From Streptomyces wedmorensis (lineage in GTDB: Bacteria > Actinomycetota > Actinomycetes > Streptomycetales > Streptomycetaceae), in NCBI RefSeq assembly GCF_000716445.1, contig NZ_JNWK01000006.1, forward strand, positions 124,001 to 188,000: a stretch of 64,000 nt of DNA, read 5' to 3'. How positions within the stretch are numbered: position 1 is the first letter of the stretch; the number at the start of each line of letters is the position of its first letter. The position numbers and the translations under genes are program-made. This document shows positions 21,213 to 29,988 of this stretch, piece by piece. The notes under the pieces were generated by a model, which ran no database searches, was not told the origin of the DNA, and saw only the letters and a program-made list of their open reading frames with translations.

Positions 21213-22121
21213 TCAGTTCTTCTGGATCTGGTCGAAGCTGAGCTCGACCGGGGTCTCGCGACCGAAGATCTCGACGAGGCCCTTGACCTTCTTCGAGTCC
21301 GGGTTGATCTCGTTGATCGTGGCCTGGAGGGTCGCGAAGGGACCGTCCGTGACCGTCACCGAGTCGCCGACCTCGAAGTCCAGGACCTGGACCTCCAGCT
21401 TGCGGGCCGGAGCCGGCTTGCCCTCGGCCTCGGCGGCCTCGCGGGCGGCCTTCTCCTCGGCCTCCGGGGCGAGCATCTTGACGATCTCGTCCAGGGTCAG
21501 CGGGTACGGGTCGTAGGCGTTGCCCACGAAGCCGGTGACGCCGGGGGTGTTGCGGACGACGCCCCAGGACTCGTTCGTCAGGTCCATGCGGACCAGAACG
21601 TAGCCGGGGAGCTTGTTCTGCTTGACGTTCTTCCGCTCGCCGCCCTTGATCTGGACGATCTCTTCCTCGGGGACCTCGGCCTGGTAGATGAAGTCCTCGA
21701 CGTTGAGCGAGACGGCACGCTGCTCGAGGTTGGCCTTCACGCGCTTCTCGTAGCCCGCGTAGGTGTGGATGACGTACCACTCGCCGGGGAGGGTGCGCAG
21801 CTCCTCGCGGAGCGCGGCGACCGGGTCGACCGGGGCGGCCGGCTCGGCCTCCTCCTCGGTCTCTTCCTCGGCGTCCTCGTCCTCGGCCTCGACGGTGTCG
21901 TCGTCCTCGCCCTCGTCGGACTCGGCGTCCTCGTCGGACTCGGCGTCCTCGTCGGACTCCGCCTCGTCCTCGTCCTCGATCTCGAGGGCGAGCTCCTCGG
22001 CGGCCTCGTCGGCAGCGTCGTCAGCAGCGTCTGCCAGGTCCTCGTCGGCGGCCTCGACGATGTCCAGCTCGTCCTCGACGGACTCGGACTCGAAGGCGTC
22101 GTTCAGGTTCGCGTCAGACAC
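21213..22121 (-). CDS. nusG: Transcription termination/antitermination protein NusG with long acidic N-terminal extension
   Basis: A 302-residue protein, well over the roughly 180 residues of enteric NusG. Residues 1-98 are strongly acidic, including three DEDAES-type repeats. The NGN domain begins near 112 ([23 protein letters not shown], then [11 protein letters not shown] and [15 protein letters not shown]), followed by a KOW domain with [25 protein letters not shown]. NusG binds the RpoB/RpoC clamp, suppresses pausing and assists Rho or ribosome coupling. Long N-terminal extensions are known in actinobacterial NusG. The gene follows secE by 44 bases and both are likely cotranscribed with tRNA-Trp. 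Confidence 0.97.
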   Translation of the reverse strand: MSDANLNDAFESESVEDELDIVEAADEDLADAADDAADEAAEELALEIEDEDEAESDEDAESDEDAESDEGEDDDTVEAEDEDAEEETEEEAEPAAPVDPVAALREELRTLPGEWYVIHTYAGYEKRVKANLEQRAVSLNVEDFIYQAEVPEEEIVQIKGGERKNVKQNKLPGYVLVRMDLTNESWGVVRNTPGVTGFVGNAYDPYPLTLDEIVKMLAPEAEEKAAREAAEAEGKPAPARKLEVQVLDFEVGDSVTVTDGPFATLQATINEINPDSKKVKGLVEIFGRETPVELSFDQIQKN

Positions 22122-22165
22122 GGTGGCTGCTTCTTCCTGCGATACAGATGGGGTGGAACAAAAAG

Positions 22166-22453
22166 TCAGCCGAAGACGTACTTGACTGCTTCCTGGAAGC
22201 CATAGTCAATCACGGTGACGAGGCCGATCATGATGACGACGAAGACAATCACCACGGTCGTGTACGTCGTCAGCTGGCTGCGCGTCGGCCAGACGACCTT
22301 GCGGAGCTCGGCGATGATCTGGCGGTAGAAGAGCGCGAGACGGCCCAGGGGGCCCTTCTTTCCGCGCTTGCCGCCCTTGCGGGACTTCTTCTTGGAGTCC
22401 GCGGCCTCGTCGTCGGCATCAGGCATGTCGATGGAGCCTACGGCGTCCGTCAC
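22166..22453 (-). CDS. secE: Preprotein translocase subunit SecE
   Basis: A 95-residue single-span protein. A basic cytoplasmic stretch ([41 protein letters not shown]) leads into one transmembrane helix ([25 protein letters not shown]). LRKVVWPTR is the SecE signature. It clamps SecY in the translocon. It lies just after tRNA-Trp and before nusG, the usual bacterial secE-nusG pairing. Confidence 0.97.
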   Translation of the reverse strand: MTDAVGSIDMPDADDEAADSKKKSRKGGKRGKKGPLGRLALFYRQIIAELRKVVWPTRSQLTTYTTVVIVFVVIMIGLVTVIDYGFQEAVKYVFG

Positions 22454-22556
22454 GATCTCTCACCTGATTCCGGGTCGGCCGTGCCGCGCCCGGGTGGAGC
22501 CGCACGGCGGTGCAATGAAGTACGTACATGCGCACAACACCTGGCGGTGTGTGTAG

Positions 22557-22629
22557 CAGGGCCGGAGGGACTTGAACCCCCAACCGCCGGTTTTGGAGAC
22601 CGGTGCTCTACCAATTGAGCTACGACCCT
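22557..22629 (-). tRNA. tRNA-Trp (anticodon CCA)
   Basis: A 73-base cloverleaf on the - strand. The acceptor stem AGGGTCG pairs with CGGCCCT (one T-G pair), the D arm contains GCTCAATTGGTAGAGC, the anticodon loop is CTCCAAA with CCA, and the T arm contains GGTTCAAGTCC. The discriminator base is G. The 3' CCA is not encoded. It sits 103 bases upstream of secE. Confidence 0.97.
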
Positions 22630-22835
22630 TTGTCGGTGTCCCCCAACGTACCGCATCGTGAGATGTGGTCGGTGCGGGCCAACGAGGAGTGAGCATACGT
22701 GGTCAGAGGGCTCCACGTCGAACAGAAACCAGCCCGACCTGCCTTCGGGCGGGCGTACGACCGGTAATGACCGGTCCTGTCCGGTCCGTGAAACCTGTGT
22801 GTCGGGCCTCTATACGGTCTGGGACCATGGGCCGT

Positions 22836-24062
22836 ATGAGCGCTGCTACCCCTCCCACCGAGCGTCGGGTCTCCGCCCGGATCGGTGCGATCTCCGAGTC
22901 CGCCACCCTCGCCGTCGACGCCAAGGCCAAGGCACTCAAGGCCGCCGGCCGCCCGGTGATCGGCTTCGGCGCAGGCGAGCCCGACTTCCCGACGCCGGAC
23001 TACATCGTCGAGGCGGCCGTCGAGGCCTGCAAGAACCCGAAGTACCACCGCTACACGCCGGCCGGCGGCCTGCCCGAGCTGAAGGCGGCCATCGCCGCGA
23101 AGACGCTGCGCGACTCCGGCTACGAGGTCGACGCGTCCCAGGTCCTGGTGACCAACGGCGGCAAGCAGGCGATCTACGAGGCGTTCGCCGCGATCCTCGA
23201 CCCGGGCGACGAGGTCATCGTCCCGGCGCCGTACTGGACGACGTACCCCGAGTCGATCCGCCTCGCGGGCGGCGTCCCGGTGGAGGTCGTGGCCGACGAG
23301 ACCACCGGCTACCGGGTCTCGGTGGACCAGCTGGAGGCCGCGCGCACGGAGAAGACCAAGGTCGTCCTCTTCGTGTCGCCGTCCAACCCGACCGGCGCGG
23401 TCTACAGCGAGGCCGAGACCGAGGCCATCGGCCGCTGGGCCGTCGAGCACGGCCTGTGGATCCTCACGGACGAGATCTACGAGCACCTGGTCTACGGCGA
23501 CGCCTCCGCCGTCTCGCTGCCGGCGGTCCTGCCGGAGCTGCGCGACAAGTGCATCGTCGTGAACGGCGTGGCGAAGACGTACGCGATGACGGGCTGGCGC
23601 GTGGGCTGGATCATCGGACCGAAGGACGTGGTGAAGGCCGCGACCAACCTGCAGTCCCACGCCACCTCCAACGTGAGCAACGTGGCACAGGTCGCCGCGC
23701 TCGCCGCCGTCTCCGGGAGCCTGGACGCGGTCGAGGAGATGGGGCGCGCCTTCGACCGGCGCCGCCAGACGATCGTGCGGATGCTCAACGAGATCGAGGG
23801 TGTCGTCTGCCCGACCCCGGAGGGCGCGTTCTACGTGTACCCGTCGGTGAAGGGCCTGCTCGGCAAGGAGATCCGCGGCAAGCGTCCGCAGTCCTCGGTC
23901 GAGCTGGCGGCCCTGATCCTGGACGAGGCCGAGGTCGCGGTCGTCCCGGGCGAGGCCTTCGGCACCCCCGGCTACCTGCGCCTGTCGTACGCGCTGGGCG
24001 ACGAGGACCTGGTGGAGGGCGTGTCCCGCATGCAGAAGCTCCTCGCCGAGGCGCGCGACTGA
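22836..24062 (+). CDS. aspC: Aspartate-type aminotransferase, PLP-dependent class I
   Basis: A 408-residue protein. ATG 22836 ([19 protein letters not shown]) gives the N-terminus typical of streptomycete AspC; an ATG nine bases earlier is possible. Fold-type I landmarks are present: [70 protein letters not shown], the PLP-lysine segment [16 protein letters not shown], and the C-terminal arginine in GYLRLSYAL. It should interconvert aspartate/2-oxoglutarate and oxaloacetate/glutamate in the cytoplasm. It is transcribed away from tRNA-Trp and ends in a double hairpin. Confidence 0.93.
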   Translation: MSAATPPTERRVSARIGAISESATLAVDAKAKALKAAGRPVIGFGAGEPDFPTPDYIVEAAVEACKNPKYHRYTPAGGLPELKAAIAAKTLRDSGYEVDASQVLVTNGGKQAIYEAFAAILDPGDEVIVPAPYWTTYPESIRLAGGVPVEVVADETTGYRVSVDQLEAARTEKTKVVLFVSPSNPTGAVYSEAETEAIGRWAVEHGLWILTDEIYEHLVYGDASAVSLPAVLPELRDKCIVVNGVAKTYAMTGWRVGWIIGPKDVVKAATNLQSHATSNVSNVAQVAALAAVSGSLDAVEEMGRAFDRRRQTIVRMLNEIEGVVCPTPEGAFYVYPSVKGLLGKEIRGKRPQSSVELAALILDEAEVAVVPGEAFGTPGYLRLSYALGDEDLVEGVSRMQKLLAEARD

Positions 24063-24072
24063 CGTCTCCTTC

Positions 24073-24132
24073 GGTCCCCGGATCCGGGGACCGGTCGGGC
24101 CCCCGGTTCTCCGGAACCGGGGGCCCGTTTTT
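24073..24132 (+). terminator. Double-hairpin terminator after aspC
   Basis: A first perfect hairpin, GGTCCCCGGATCCGGGGACC, is at 24073-24092. A second, stronger one pairs GGGCCCCCGGTTC (24097-24109) with GAACCGGGGGCCC (24114-24126) and is followed by GTTTTTG. Confidence 0.88.
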
Positions 24133-24201
24133 GCGTTCTAGCAAGGTCCCGATCGGGGAAACGGGCTGTCCTCGTCCATTCGGGTGCGGCAGGATCAGCC
24201 G

Positions 24202-25224
24202 ATGGAGCACGTTTACCGCGACCTCACGACACTGCCCAAGGCCCATCTGCACCTGCACTTCACCGGTTCGATGCGGCCCACCACACTCATCGAGCTCGCC
24301 GACAAGTACGGCGTGCACCTCCCCGAGGCGCTGAGCAGCGGTACGCCTCCGAAGCTGCGGGCGACGGACGAGCGCGGCTGGTTCCGCTTCCAGCGGCTGT
24401 ACGACATCGCCCGCTCCTGCCTGCGCGCCCCCGAGGACATCCAGCGGCTCGTCCGCGAGGCGGCCCAGGAGGACGTGCGGGACGGCTCCGGGTGGCTGGA
24501 GATCCAGGTCGACCCCACCTCGTACGCCCCGCACCTCGGCGGGCTCATCCCGGCGCTGGAGATCATCCTCGACGCGGTCGACGCGGCCTCGCGCGAGACA
24601 GGGCTCGGGATGCGGGTGCTCGTCGCGGCGAACCGGATGAAGCACCCCCTGGAGGCGCGGACGCTCGCCCGGCTCGCGGTGCGGTTCGCCGACCGGGGCG
24701 TGGTGGGCTTCGGGCTCTCCAACGACGAGCGGCGGGGCATGGCGCGGGACTTCGACCGGGCCTTCGCCATCGCGCGTGAGGGCGGCCTCCTCGCGGCCCC
24801 GCACGGCGGCGAGCTGACGGGTCCGGCGTCGGTACGGGACTGCCTGGACGACCTGCGGGCGTCCCGGGTCGGCCACGGCGTGCGGTCGGCGGAGGACCCG
24901 CGGCTGCTGCGCAAGCTCGCGGAGCGCGGCGTGACCTGCGAGGTCTGCCCGGCGTCGAACGTGGCGCTCGGCGTGTACGAGAAGCACGAGGACGTGCCGC
25001 TGCGGACCCTCTTCGACGCGGGGGTGCCGATGGCGCTGGGCGCCGACGACCCGCTGCTGTTCGGCTCGCGGCTGGCGGCGCAGTACGAGATCGCCCGCCG
25101 GCACCACGGGTTCACGGACGCGGAACTGGCGGAACTGGCCCGTCAGTCGGTACGGGGATCGGCGGCCCCGACGGACGTCCGGGCGAAGCTGCTCGCCGGG
25201 ATCGACGACTGGATCGGCGGCTGA
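24202..25224 (+). CDS. Adenosine deaminase family protein
   Basis: A 340-residue protein from ATG 24202. The metal-dependent deaminase signatures are in order: PKAHLHLHFTGSM (first zinc histidines), GFGLSNDERRG, APHGGELTGP (third histidine and catalytic glutamate), GHGVR, CPASNVALG and GADDPLLFGS (paired aspartates). The family deaminates adenosine or related purines to the inosine form. The substrate pocket cannot be judged, and streptomycetes carry several paralogues, so the substrate could be adenosine, adenine or another 6-aminopurine derivative. It is a single gene between the aspC terminator and a small oxidoreductase gene. Confidence 0.88.
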   Translation: MEHVYRDLTTLPKAHLHLHFTGSMRPTTLIELADKYGVHLPEALSSGTPPKLRATDERGWFRFQRLYDIARSCLRAPEDIQRLVREAAQEDVRDGSGWLEIQVDPTSYAPHLGGLIPALEIILDAVDAASRETGLGMRVLVAANRMKHPLEARTLARLAVRFADRGVVGFGLSNDERRGMARDFDRAFAIAREGGLLAAPHGGELTGPASVRDCLDDLRASRVGHGVRSAEDPRLLRKLAERGVTCEVCPASNVALGVYEKHEDVPLRTLFDAGVPMALGADDPLLFGSRLAAQYEIARRHHGFTDAELAELARQSVRGSAAPTDVRAKLLAGIDDWIGG

Positions 25225-25321
25225 GGCCCCGCGTCGAGCCGCGGTTGCGCGGTTCCGCGGAGAAGGGGCGCCCGGGAAGGTCTCCCGGTCGTGAACACCT
25301 ACCCACCATGGGGGATGCGAC

Positions 25322-25954
25322 ATGAAGCTCACCGTCTTCGGCGCGACCGGGGGCATCGGACGGGAGATAGTCCGCCAGGCACTGGCCGCGGGCCACGAGG
25401 TGACGGCGGTCGTGCGGGACCCGGCGCGGCTGACGGTGACCGGCGAGCGCCTCGTGGTCCTGCGGACCGACCTGTCCGAGCCCGACGCCCTCTGTGAGGC
25501 GGTCACGGGCCGGGACGCGGTGCTGTCGGGCCTGGGAGCCCGCAGCCGGGCGGACGCGGGCGTCGCCGCCCGGCTCACCCGCTCGGTGCTCACGGCGATG
25601 GAGGTGGAGAGCGTGCGCCGCCTCCTGGTGGTCAGCGCCGCCCCGCTCGGCCCGGTCCCGGACGGCCAGGCCCTCCTGGACAAGGCCGTCCTCGCGGTCG
25701 TCAACTCGGTCCTCAAGGACGTCTACGCCGATCTGCGGGTCATGGAGTCCGACCTCGCCTCCAGCAGCGCCGACTGGACCTCCGTACGCCCGCCCAAGCT
25801 GACCGACAGGCCGCTCACCGGCCGCTACCGCACGGTCGTCGGCGGCACCCCGCCCCGCGGCCGCTCCCTCGCCCGCGCGGACGTGGCCCACGCGATGCTG
25901 GCGATGATCGACGACCCGTCGACGGTGCGACAGGGCGTCGGCGTCGCGTACTAG
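25322..25954 (+). CDS. NAD(P)-binding SDR/NmrA-type protein
   Basis: A 210-residue Rossmann-fold protein from ATG 25322, with GGGG before the start. The dinucleotide motif is MKLTVFGATGGIGREIVRQAL, followed by GHEVTAVVRDPARL (specificity loop with Arg, suggesting NADP), GRDAVLSGLGA, and VRRLLVVSAAPLG in place of the usual YxxxK site. Lack of a clear YxxxK makes it an atypical SDR, as in NmrA-like reductases and redox sensors. The substrate is unknown. It is convergent with murB, with only 20 bases between the stop codons and no clear terminator. Confidence 0.75.
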   Translation: MKLTVFGATGGIGREIVRQALAAGHEVTAVVRDPARLTVTGERLVVLRTDLSEPDALCEAVTGRDAVLSGLGARSRADAGVAARLTRSVLTAMEVESVRRLLVVSAAPLGPVPDGQALLDKAVLAVVNSVLKDVYADLRVMESDLASSSADWTSVRPPKLTDRPLTGRYRTVVGGTPPRGRSLARADVAHAMLAMIDDPSTVRQGVGVAY

Positions 25955-25974
25955 GTCCGACCGGCGGATCGGCT

Positions 25975-27033
25975 CTACAGCGAGACGCCGACCGTCACGG
26001 GCTCGTTGACGAGGGTGACGCCGAAGGCGTCGTGGACGCCGGCGACGACCTCGCGCGCGAGGGCGAGGAGGTCCTCGGTGGTCGCCTCGCCCCGGTTGGT
26101 GAGGGCGAGCGTGTGCTTGGTGGAGATCCGGGCGGGACCGGAGCCGTATCCCTTGGTGAAGCCGGCGCGGTCGATCAGCCAGGCCGCGGAGGTCTTCACG
26201 GCGCCGTCCTCGCCGGCGGGGAAGGCCGGCGGGGTGACGTCCGGGCCGAGGCGCCCGGCCACGCGCGCGAGGAAGGTCTCGTACTCGCCGGCCGTGAGGA
26301 TCGGGTTGGTGAAGAAGGAGCCCGCGGACCAGGTGTCGTGGTCCTCCGGGTCCAGGACCATGCCCTTGCCCGCGCGGAGCTTCAGGACCGTCTCGCGGGC
26401 CGTGGCGAGCGGCACCCGGTCCCCCGCCTCGACGCCGAGGGCGCGGGCGGTCTCGGCGTACTTGATCGGCGCCGACATCCCGTCGGCGTCCTCCAGCTCG
26501 AAGCGGACCCGCAGCACCACGTACCGGTCGGGCCGGTCCTTGAAGAGGCTGTGCCGGTACGAGAAGGCGCACTCGGCGTTGCCGAGGGTGACGGTCTCCC
26601 CGGCGCGCCGGTCGTAGGCGACGACCTCGGTCACGGTGGCCGAGACGTCCTGGCCGTACGCGCCGACGTTCTGGATGGGGGTCGCGCCGGCCGAGCCGGG
26701 GATGCCGGCCAGGCACTCGATCCCGGCGAGCCCGGCCTCCACGGTCCGCGCGACGGCGTCCGTCCAGACCTCGCCCGCGGCGAGCTCCAGGCGCGTGCCC
26801 TCCAGGGCGAAGCCGGTGGTGGCGATCCGCAGCGCCGTGCCGTCGAAGCCCTTGTCCCCGATGACCAGGTTGGAGCCGCCGCCGATGATCAGCAGCGGGG
26901 TGCCCGTGGCGTCGGCCTCGCGGACCGCGGCGACCACCTCGTCGTCCGTGGTGGCGGTGACGAGCCGGGTGGCGGGGCCGCCGAGCCGGAAGGTGGTCAG
27001 GGGCGCGAGGGGGGCGTCGTGGAGTGGCTGCAC
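25975..27033 (-). CDS. murB: UDP-N-acetylenolpyruvoylglucosamine reductase
   Basis: A 352-residue protein starting at GTG 27033. The FAD-binding p-cresol methylhydroxylase-type fold is clear: APLTTFRLGGPATRLV, LIIGGGSNLVIGDKGFDGTALRI, GLAGIECLAGIPGSAGATPIQNVGAYGQDV, AFSYRHSLFKD, and the catalytic region AGSFFTNPILT with the proton-donating Ser. It makes UDP-MurNAc for peptidoglycan synthesis, using NADPH. It follows the two hot-dog genes on the same strand with a 55-base gap. Confidence 0.96.
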   Translation of the reverse strand: MQPLHDAPLAPLTTFRLGGPATRLVTATTDDEVVAAVREADATGTPLLIIGGGSNLVIGDKGFDGTALRIATTGFALEGTRLELAAGEVWTDAVARTVEAGLAGIECLAGIPGSAGATPIQNVGAYGQDVSATVTEVVAYDRRAGETVTLGNAECAFSYRHSLFKDRPDRYVVLRVRFELEDADGMSAPIKYAETARALGVEAGDRVPLATARETVLKLRAGKGMVLDPEDHDTWSAGSFFTNPILTAGEYETFLARVAGRLGPDVTPPAFPAGEDGAVKTSAAWLIDRAGFTKGYGSGPARISTKHTLALTNRGEATTEDLLALAREVVAGVHDAFGVTLVNEPVTVGVSL

Positions 27034-27088
27034 GGGCTCAAGAGTACGGGCCCGCCGCTTCCGCGACGGGCCCGTGACGCTCGTGACG

Positions 27089-27517
27089 TCAGGCGAGGCG
27101 GACCACGGCCCGCGACATCCCGAGCACCTTCTGCCCGGCGCTCATGGCGGTGATGTCGACCCGCACCTGCTGGTCGTCCAGCTTCGCGGCGACCTTGGCG
27201 CTGACCTGGATCTCGGCGCCCTGGTCGTCGTTGGGGACGATGACGGGCTTGGTGAAGCGGACGCCGTACTCGACGACGGCGGCCGGGTCGCCGGCCCAGT
27301 CGGTGACGACGCGGATCGCCTCGGCCATGGTGAACATGCCGTGGGCGATGACGTCCGGCAGGCCGACCTCGACCGCGAACTTCTCGTTCCAGTGGATGGG
27401 GTTGAAGTCCCCGGAGGCGCCGGCGTACTGCACGAGCGTGGCGCGGGTCACGGGGAAGGTCTGCGCGGGCAGCTCGGTGCCGACCTCGACCTCGTCGTAG
27501 GCGATCTTCGCGGTCAT
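27089..27517 (-). CDS. MaoC-family hydratase/dehydratase, HadB-like
   Basis: A 142-residue single hot-dog protein from ATG 27517. It carries the hydratase motif YAGASGDFNPIHWNEKFA (Asp and His active-site pair) and the hot-dog helix DVIAHGMFTMAEAIRV. Together with the gene just upstream, two bases away, it resembles the HadA-HadB pair of actinobacteria, in which B carries the catalytic residues and A shapes the substrate tunnel. The reaction would be (3R)-hydroxyacyl dehydration or the reverse. The physiological substrate here is not known. Confidence 0.85.
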   Translation of the reverse strand: MTAKIAYDEVEVGTELPAQTFPVTRATLVQYAGASGDFNPIHWNEKFAVEVGLPDVIAHGMFTMAEAIRVVTDWAGDPAAVVEYGVRFTKPVIVPNDDQGAEIQVSAKVAAKLDDQQVRVDITAMSAGQKVLGMSRAVVRLA

Positions 27518-27519
27518 GG

Positions 27520-27972
27520 TCAGACCCCCTCGGGTGCGCGGGAGACGAGCTTGGTCCAGGCGGTCACGACGTGCTCGCCGGAGGCGTCGTGGACCTCGCC
27601 GCGGATGTCCAGGATGTCGTTGCCCGCGAGGGACTTGATCGCCTCGATGGTGGAGGTGACCGAGAGCCGGTCCCCGGCGCGTACGGGCCGGGTGTAGGAG
27701 AACTTCTGGTCGCCGTGGACGACCCGGCTGTAGTCGAGGCCCAGCTGCGGGTCCTCGATCACCTGGCCGGCGGCCTTGAAGGTGATGGCGAACACAAAGG
27801 TGGGCGGAGCGATCACATCGGGGTGACCGAGTTCCTTGGCCGCCTCCTGGTCGGTGTACGCGGGATTCGCGTCACCGATCGCCTCGGCGAATTCGCGGAT
27901 CTTCTCCCGGCCGACCTCGTAGGGCTCGGTGGGCGGATAGGTCCGGCCCACGAAGGACTGGTCGAGCGCCAT
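27520..27972 (-). CDS. MaoC-like N-terminal hot-dog protein, HadA-like (UPF0336 type)
   Basis: A 150-residue protein. ATG 27972 (MALDQSFVGRTYPPTEPYEVGR) was preferred to the upstream GTG/ATG frames because GGAGGTATC lies before it and the N-terminus matches the family. It has FAEAIGDANPAYTDQEAAKELGHPDVIAPPTFVFA, the catalytically incomplete hot-dog pattern lacking the D-x4-H pair of MaoC enzymes, and HGDQKFSYTRPVRAGDRL. It is probably the non-catalytic partner of the next gene. It sits between rpmG and murB, and a hairpin separates it from rpmG. Confidence 0.83.
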   Translation of the reverse strand: MALDQSFVGRTYPPTEPYEVGREKIREFAEAIGDANPAYTDQEAAKELGHPDVIAPPTFVFAITFKAAGQVIEDPQLGLDYSRVVHGDQKFSYTRPVRAGDRLSVTSTIEAIKSLAGNDILDIRGEVHDASGEHVVTAWTKLVSRAPEGV

Positions 27973-28010
27973 GGACGCGATACCTCCTGCTGGATCTGTT
28001 GCGATAAACG

Positions 28011-28046
28011 ACACGAGGCCGCCCCCTAGTGGGGACGGCCTCGTGT
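28011..28046 (-). terminator. Terminator hairpin between rpmG and the hot-dog genes
   Basis: ACACGAGGCCG (28011-28021) pairs with CGGCCTCGTGT (28036-28046), with inner C and G runs extending the stem. It lies 10 bases past the rpmG stop codon on the - strand and is followed by CGTTTATCG, so T-poor but with a strong stem. Confidence 0.7.
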
Positions 28047-28056
28047 ACGAGCCTGA

Positions 28057-28221
28057 TTAACGCGTCTCGCGGTGCGCGGTGTGCGAGTTGCAGCGAGGGC
28101 AGTGCTTCTTCATCTCAAGACGGTCCGGGTTGTTACGCCGGTTCTTCTTGGTGATGTAGTTCCGCTCCTTGCACTCCACGCAGGCCAGCGTGATCTTCGG
28201 GCGGACGTCGGTGGCAGCCAC
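28057..28221 (-). CDS. rpmG: 50S ribosomal protein L33, zinc-binding (C+) form
   Basis: A 54-residue protein from GTG 28221 ([23 protein letters not shown]). AAGGAG lies nine bases upstream. The paired CVEC and CPRC motifs mark the zinc-containing paralogue; many streptomycetes also have a zinc-free copy elsewhere that is Zur-regulated. It lies downstream of tRNA-Met, and the upstream leader is short. Confidence 0.96.
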
Positions 28222-28309
28222 GTGAGTGCTCCTTGACGGACGGATGGACGGATGAACGCATAGAAGAGTAGCCGATCGAAGGACCGACCCCACAATCGGC
28301 TACTGTCTG

Positions 28310-28382
28310 TAGCGGTGACCGGACTTGAACCGGTGACACAGCGATTATGAGCCGCTTGCTCTACCGACTGAGCTACACCGCT
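28310..28382 (-). tRNA. tRNA-Met (anticodon CAT)
   Basis: A 73-base cloverleaf. The acceptor stem AGCGGTG pairs with CACCGCT, the discriminator is A, the anticodon loop is CTCATAA, and the T arm is ACCGGTTCAAGTCCGGT. The first acceptor pair is A-T, not the unpaired C of an initiator tRNA, so this is elongator Met or an Ile2-type CAT tRNA; elongator Met is likelier. CCA is not encoded. Confidence 0.93.
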
Positions 28383-28426
28383 TTGATGATCCGGATCCCG
28401 CCCGAAGGCGGGATCCCTCTCACCAG

Positions 28427-28499
28427 AGCCCCAATACGGAATCGAACCGTAGACCTTCTCCTTACCATGGAGACGCTCTACCGACTGAGCTATTGGGGC
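28427..28499 (-). tRNA. tRNA-Thr (anticodon GGT)
   Basis: A 73-base cloverleaf. The acceptor stem GCCCCAA pairs with TTGGGGC, the anticodon stem-loop is TCTCC-ATGGTAA-GGAGA with GGT, and the T arm is TACGGTTCGATTCCGTA. CCA is not encoded. It is 44 bases upstream of tRNA-Met, and both probably share one transcript with rpmG. Confidence 0.96.
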
Positions 28500-28510
28500 G
28501 AGCGAGGAAG

Positions 28511-28540
28511 ACATTACACGGTCTCCTGCCCATCACCCAA
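28511..28540 (-). promoter_or_regulatory. Promoter of tRNA-Thr/tRNA-Met/rpmG
   Basis: On the - strand TTGGGT (28540-28535) and TAATGT (28516-28511) are 18 bases apart, placing a start site near 28504, five bases before the tRNA-Thr 5' end. Both boxes are reasonable vegetative matches. Confidence 0.5.
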
Positions 28541-28705
28541 ATCCGTTTCCCCGCGTCCCCGCGACGGCCCTCACCAGGCGTCACGTAGGCCACTCGTGGA
28601 CTCGTCGGTACGACTTTTGCGCACCTCCTCGAAGGCGGCTCCGAGCACCCCTAGGCTCGGCCCCACGCTTCGTGATCTTGACCTTGAGGAGCCTTGAGGA
28701 GCCTG

Positions 28706-29986
28706 ATGTCAGCCGACAGCAAGCAGCCCCAGCCGCCCGAGGACGGGGCCGCCACCACCGCCGACTCGACCTCGCTCCTGCTCTCCCACGCCAGACTCAC
28801 CGACGGACGGACCGTGGACGTCCGCCTCGCCGGCGGCCGCATCGAGGCCGTCGGCACGGCCGGCAGCCTGACCGCCGTCGGCGCTCGGGTCGACCTCGCC
28901 GGGTACCTGCTGCTGCCCGCCGCCGCCGAACCCCACGCGCACGCCGACACCGCGCTCTCCGCCGACGCCCCCGGCCCCGTCTCGTACGCCCCCGAGGAAG
29001 TGCAGCGCCGGGCCACCGAGGCCGCCCTCCTCCAGCTCGGGCACGGCGCGACCGCGCTCCGCGCGCACGTGCGGATCGGCGACGTCCAGGAGCTCGGCCC
29101 GCTGGAGGCCGTGCTCCAGGCGCGGCGCTCGCTGCGCGGACTCGCCGACCTCACGGCCGTCGCCGTCCCCCGGCTGCTCACCGGCGTCGCGGGCGCGGAC
29201 GGGCTGGCGATGCTGCGGGACGCCGTGAAGATGGGCGCCGGGGTGGTCGGCGGCTGCCCGGACCTCGACCCGGACCCGGCGGGTTACGTGGAGGCGGTCC
29301 TGGAGATCGCGGCCGAGCACGGCGTTCCGGTGGACCTGCACACCGACGCGGACGACCCGGCCCGCCTCGCGCGGCTCGCGGCGATGGCCGGCGGGCTGCG
29401 GCCCGGGGTGACGATCGGCCCGTGCGCCGGGCTCGGCCGGCTCCCCGGGGACGCGGCGCGGCGGGCGGCGGACCAGCTCGCGGCGGCCGGCGCGACGGTG
29501 GTGTGCCTGCCGCAGGGCGGCTGCGGGGGCACCGAGCTGCGCGGCGCGGCGCCGGTCCGGCTGCTGCGGGCGGCCGGGGTACGGGTCGCGGCGGGCAGCG
29601 GGGCGCTGCGGGACGTGTCCAACCCGGTGGGGCGCGGCGACCCGCTGGAGGCGGCCTATCTGCTCGCCTCGCTCGGCGGTCTCTCGCCCCAGGAGGCGTA
29701 CGCGGCGGTGAGCACGGAGGCGCGGGCGGCGATGGGGCTGTCGGAGGTGCGGGTGGAGGCCGGCTTCCCCGCGGAGCTGCTCGCGGTGCGCGGCGAGCGC
29801 CTGTCGGGCGTGCTGTCGCTCGCGTACAGCCGGATCGTGGTGCACCGGGGGCGGGTGGTGGCGCGGACCAGCGCGGTGCGGGAGTACTGCGACTCGGCGG
29901 CGACCCTCGACCTGCCGCGGCAGGCGCGTCCGGAGCGTCCGCCCGAGCCGGGAAGCCCTCCGGCCGGTCCCGTCGTACGGTCGTGA
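28706..29986 (+). CDS. Amidohydrolase family protein, cytosine-deaminase-like
   Basis: A 426-residue protein from ATG 28706, with GAGGAG five bases upstream. The N-terminal beta strands of the composite domain read LLLSHARLTDGRTVDVRLAGGRIEAVG. The metal-binding turn is EPHAHADTAL (HxH). VDLHTDADDP lies in the position of the next metal histidine, and AGSGALRDVSNPVGRGDPL replaces the usual aspartate segment. C-terminal strands follow (LLAVRGERLSG, AYSRIVVHRGRVVART). It should be a metal-dependent hydrolase or deaminase of a cyclic amide or nucleobase, but the altered late motif makes the substrate uncertain. It is two bases from the next gene, so the two are probably coupled. Confidence 0.78.
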   Translation: MSADSKQPQPPEDGAATTADSTSLLLSHARLTDGRTVDVRLAGGRIEAVGTAGSLTAVGARVDLAGYLLLPAAAEPHAHADTALSADAPGPVSYAPEEVQRRATEAALLQLGHGATALRAHVRIGDVQELGPLEAVLQARRSLRGLADLTAVAVPRLLTGVAGADGLAMLRDAVKMGAGVVGGCPDLDPDPAGYVEAVLEIAAEHGVPVDLHTDADDPARLARLAAMAGGLRPGVTIGPCAGLGRLPGDAARRAADQLAAAGATVVCLPQGGCGGTELRGAAPVRLLRAAGVRVAAGSGALRDVSNPVGRGDPLEAAYLLASLGGLSPQEAYAAVSTEARAAMGLSEVRVEAGFPAELLAVRGERLSGVLSLAYSRIVVHRGRVVARTSAVREYCDSAATLDLPRQARPERPPEPGSPPAGPVVRS

Positions 29987-29988
29987 GT

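Noticed and set aside
28310..28382. Initiator tRNA-fMet
   Set aside because: The acceptor stem has a paired first base and the anticodon stem lacks the three G-C pairs of initiator tRNAs.
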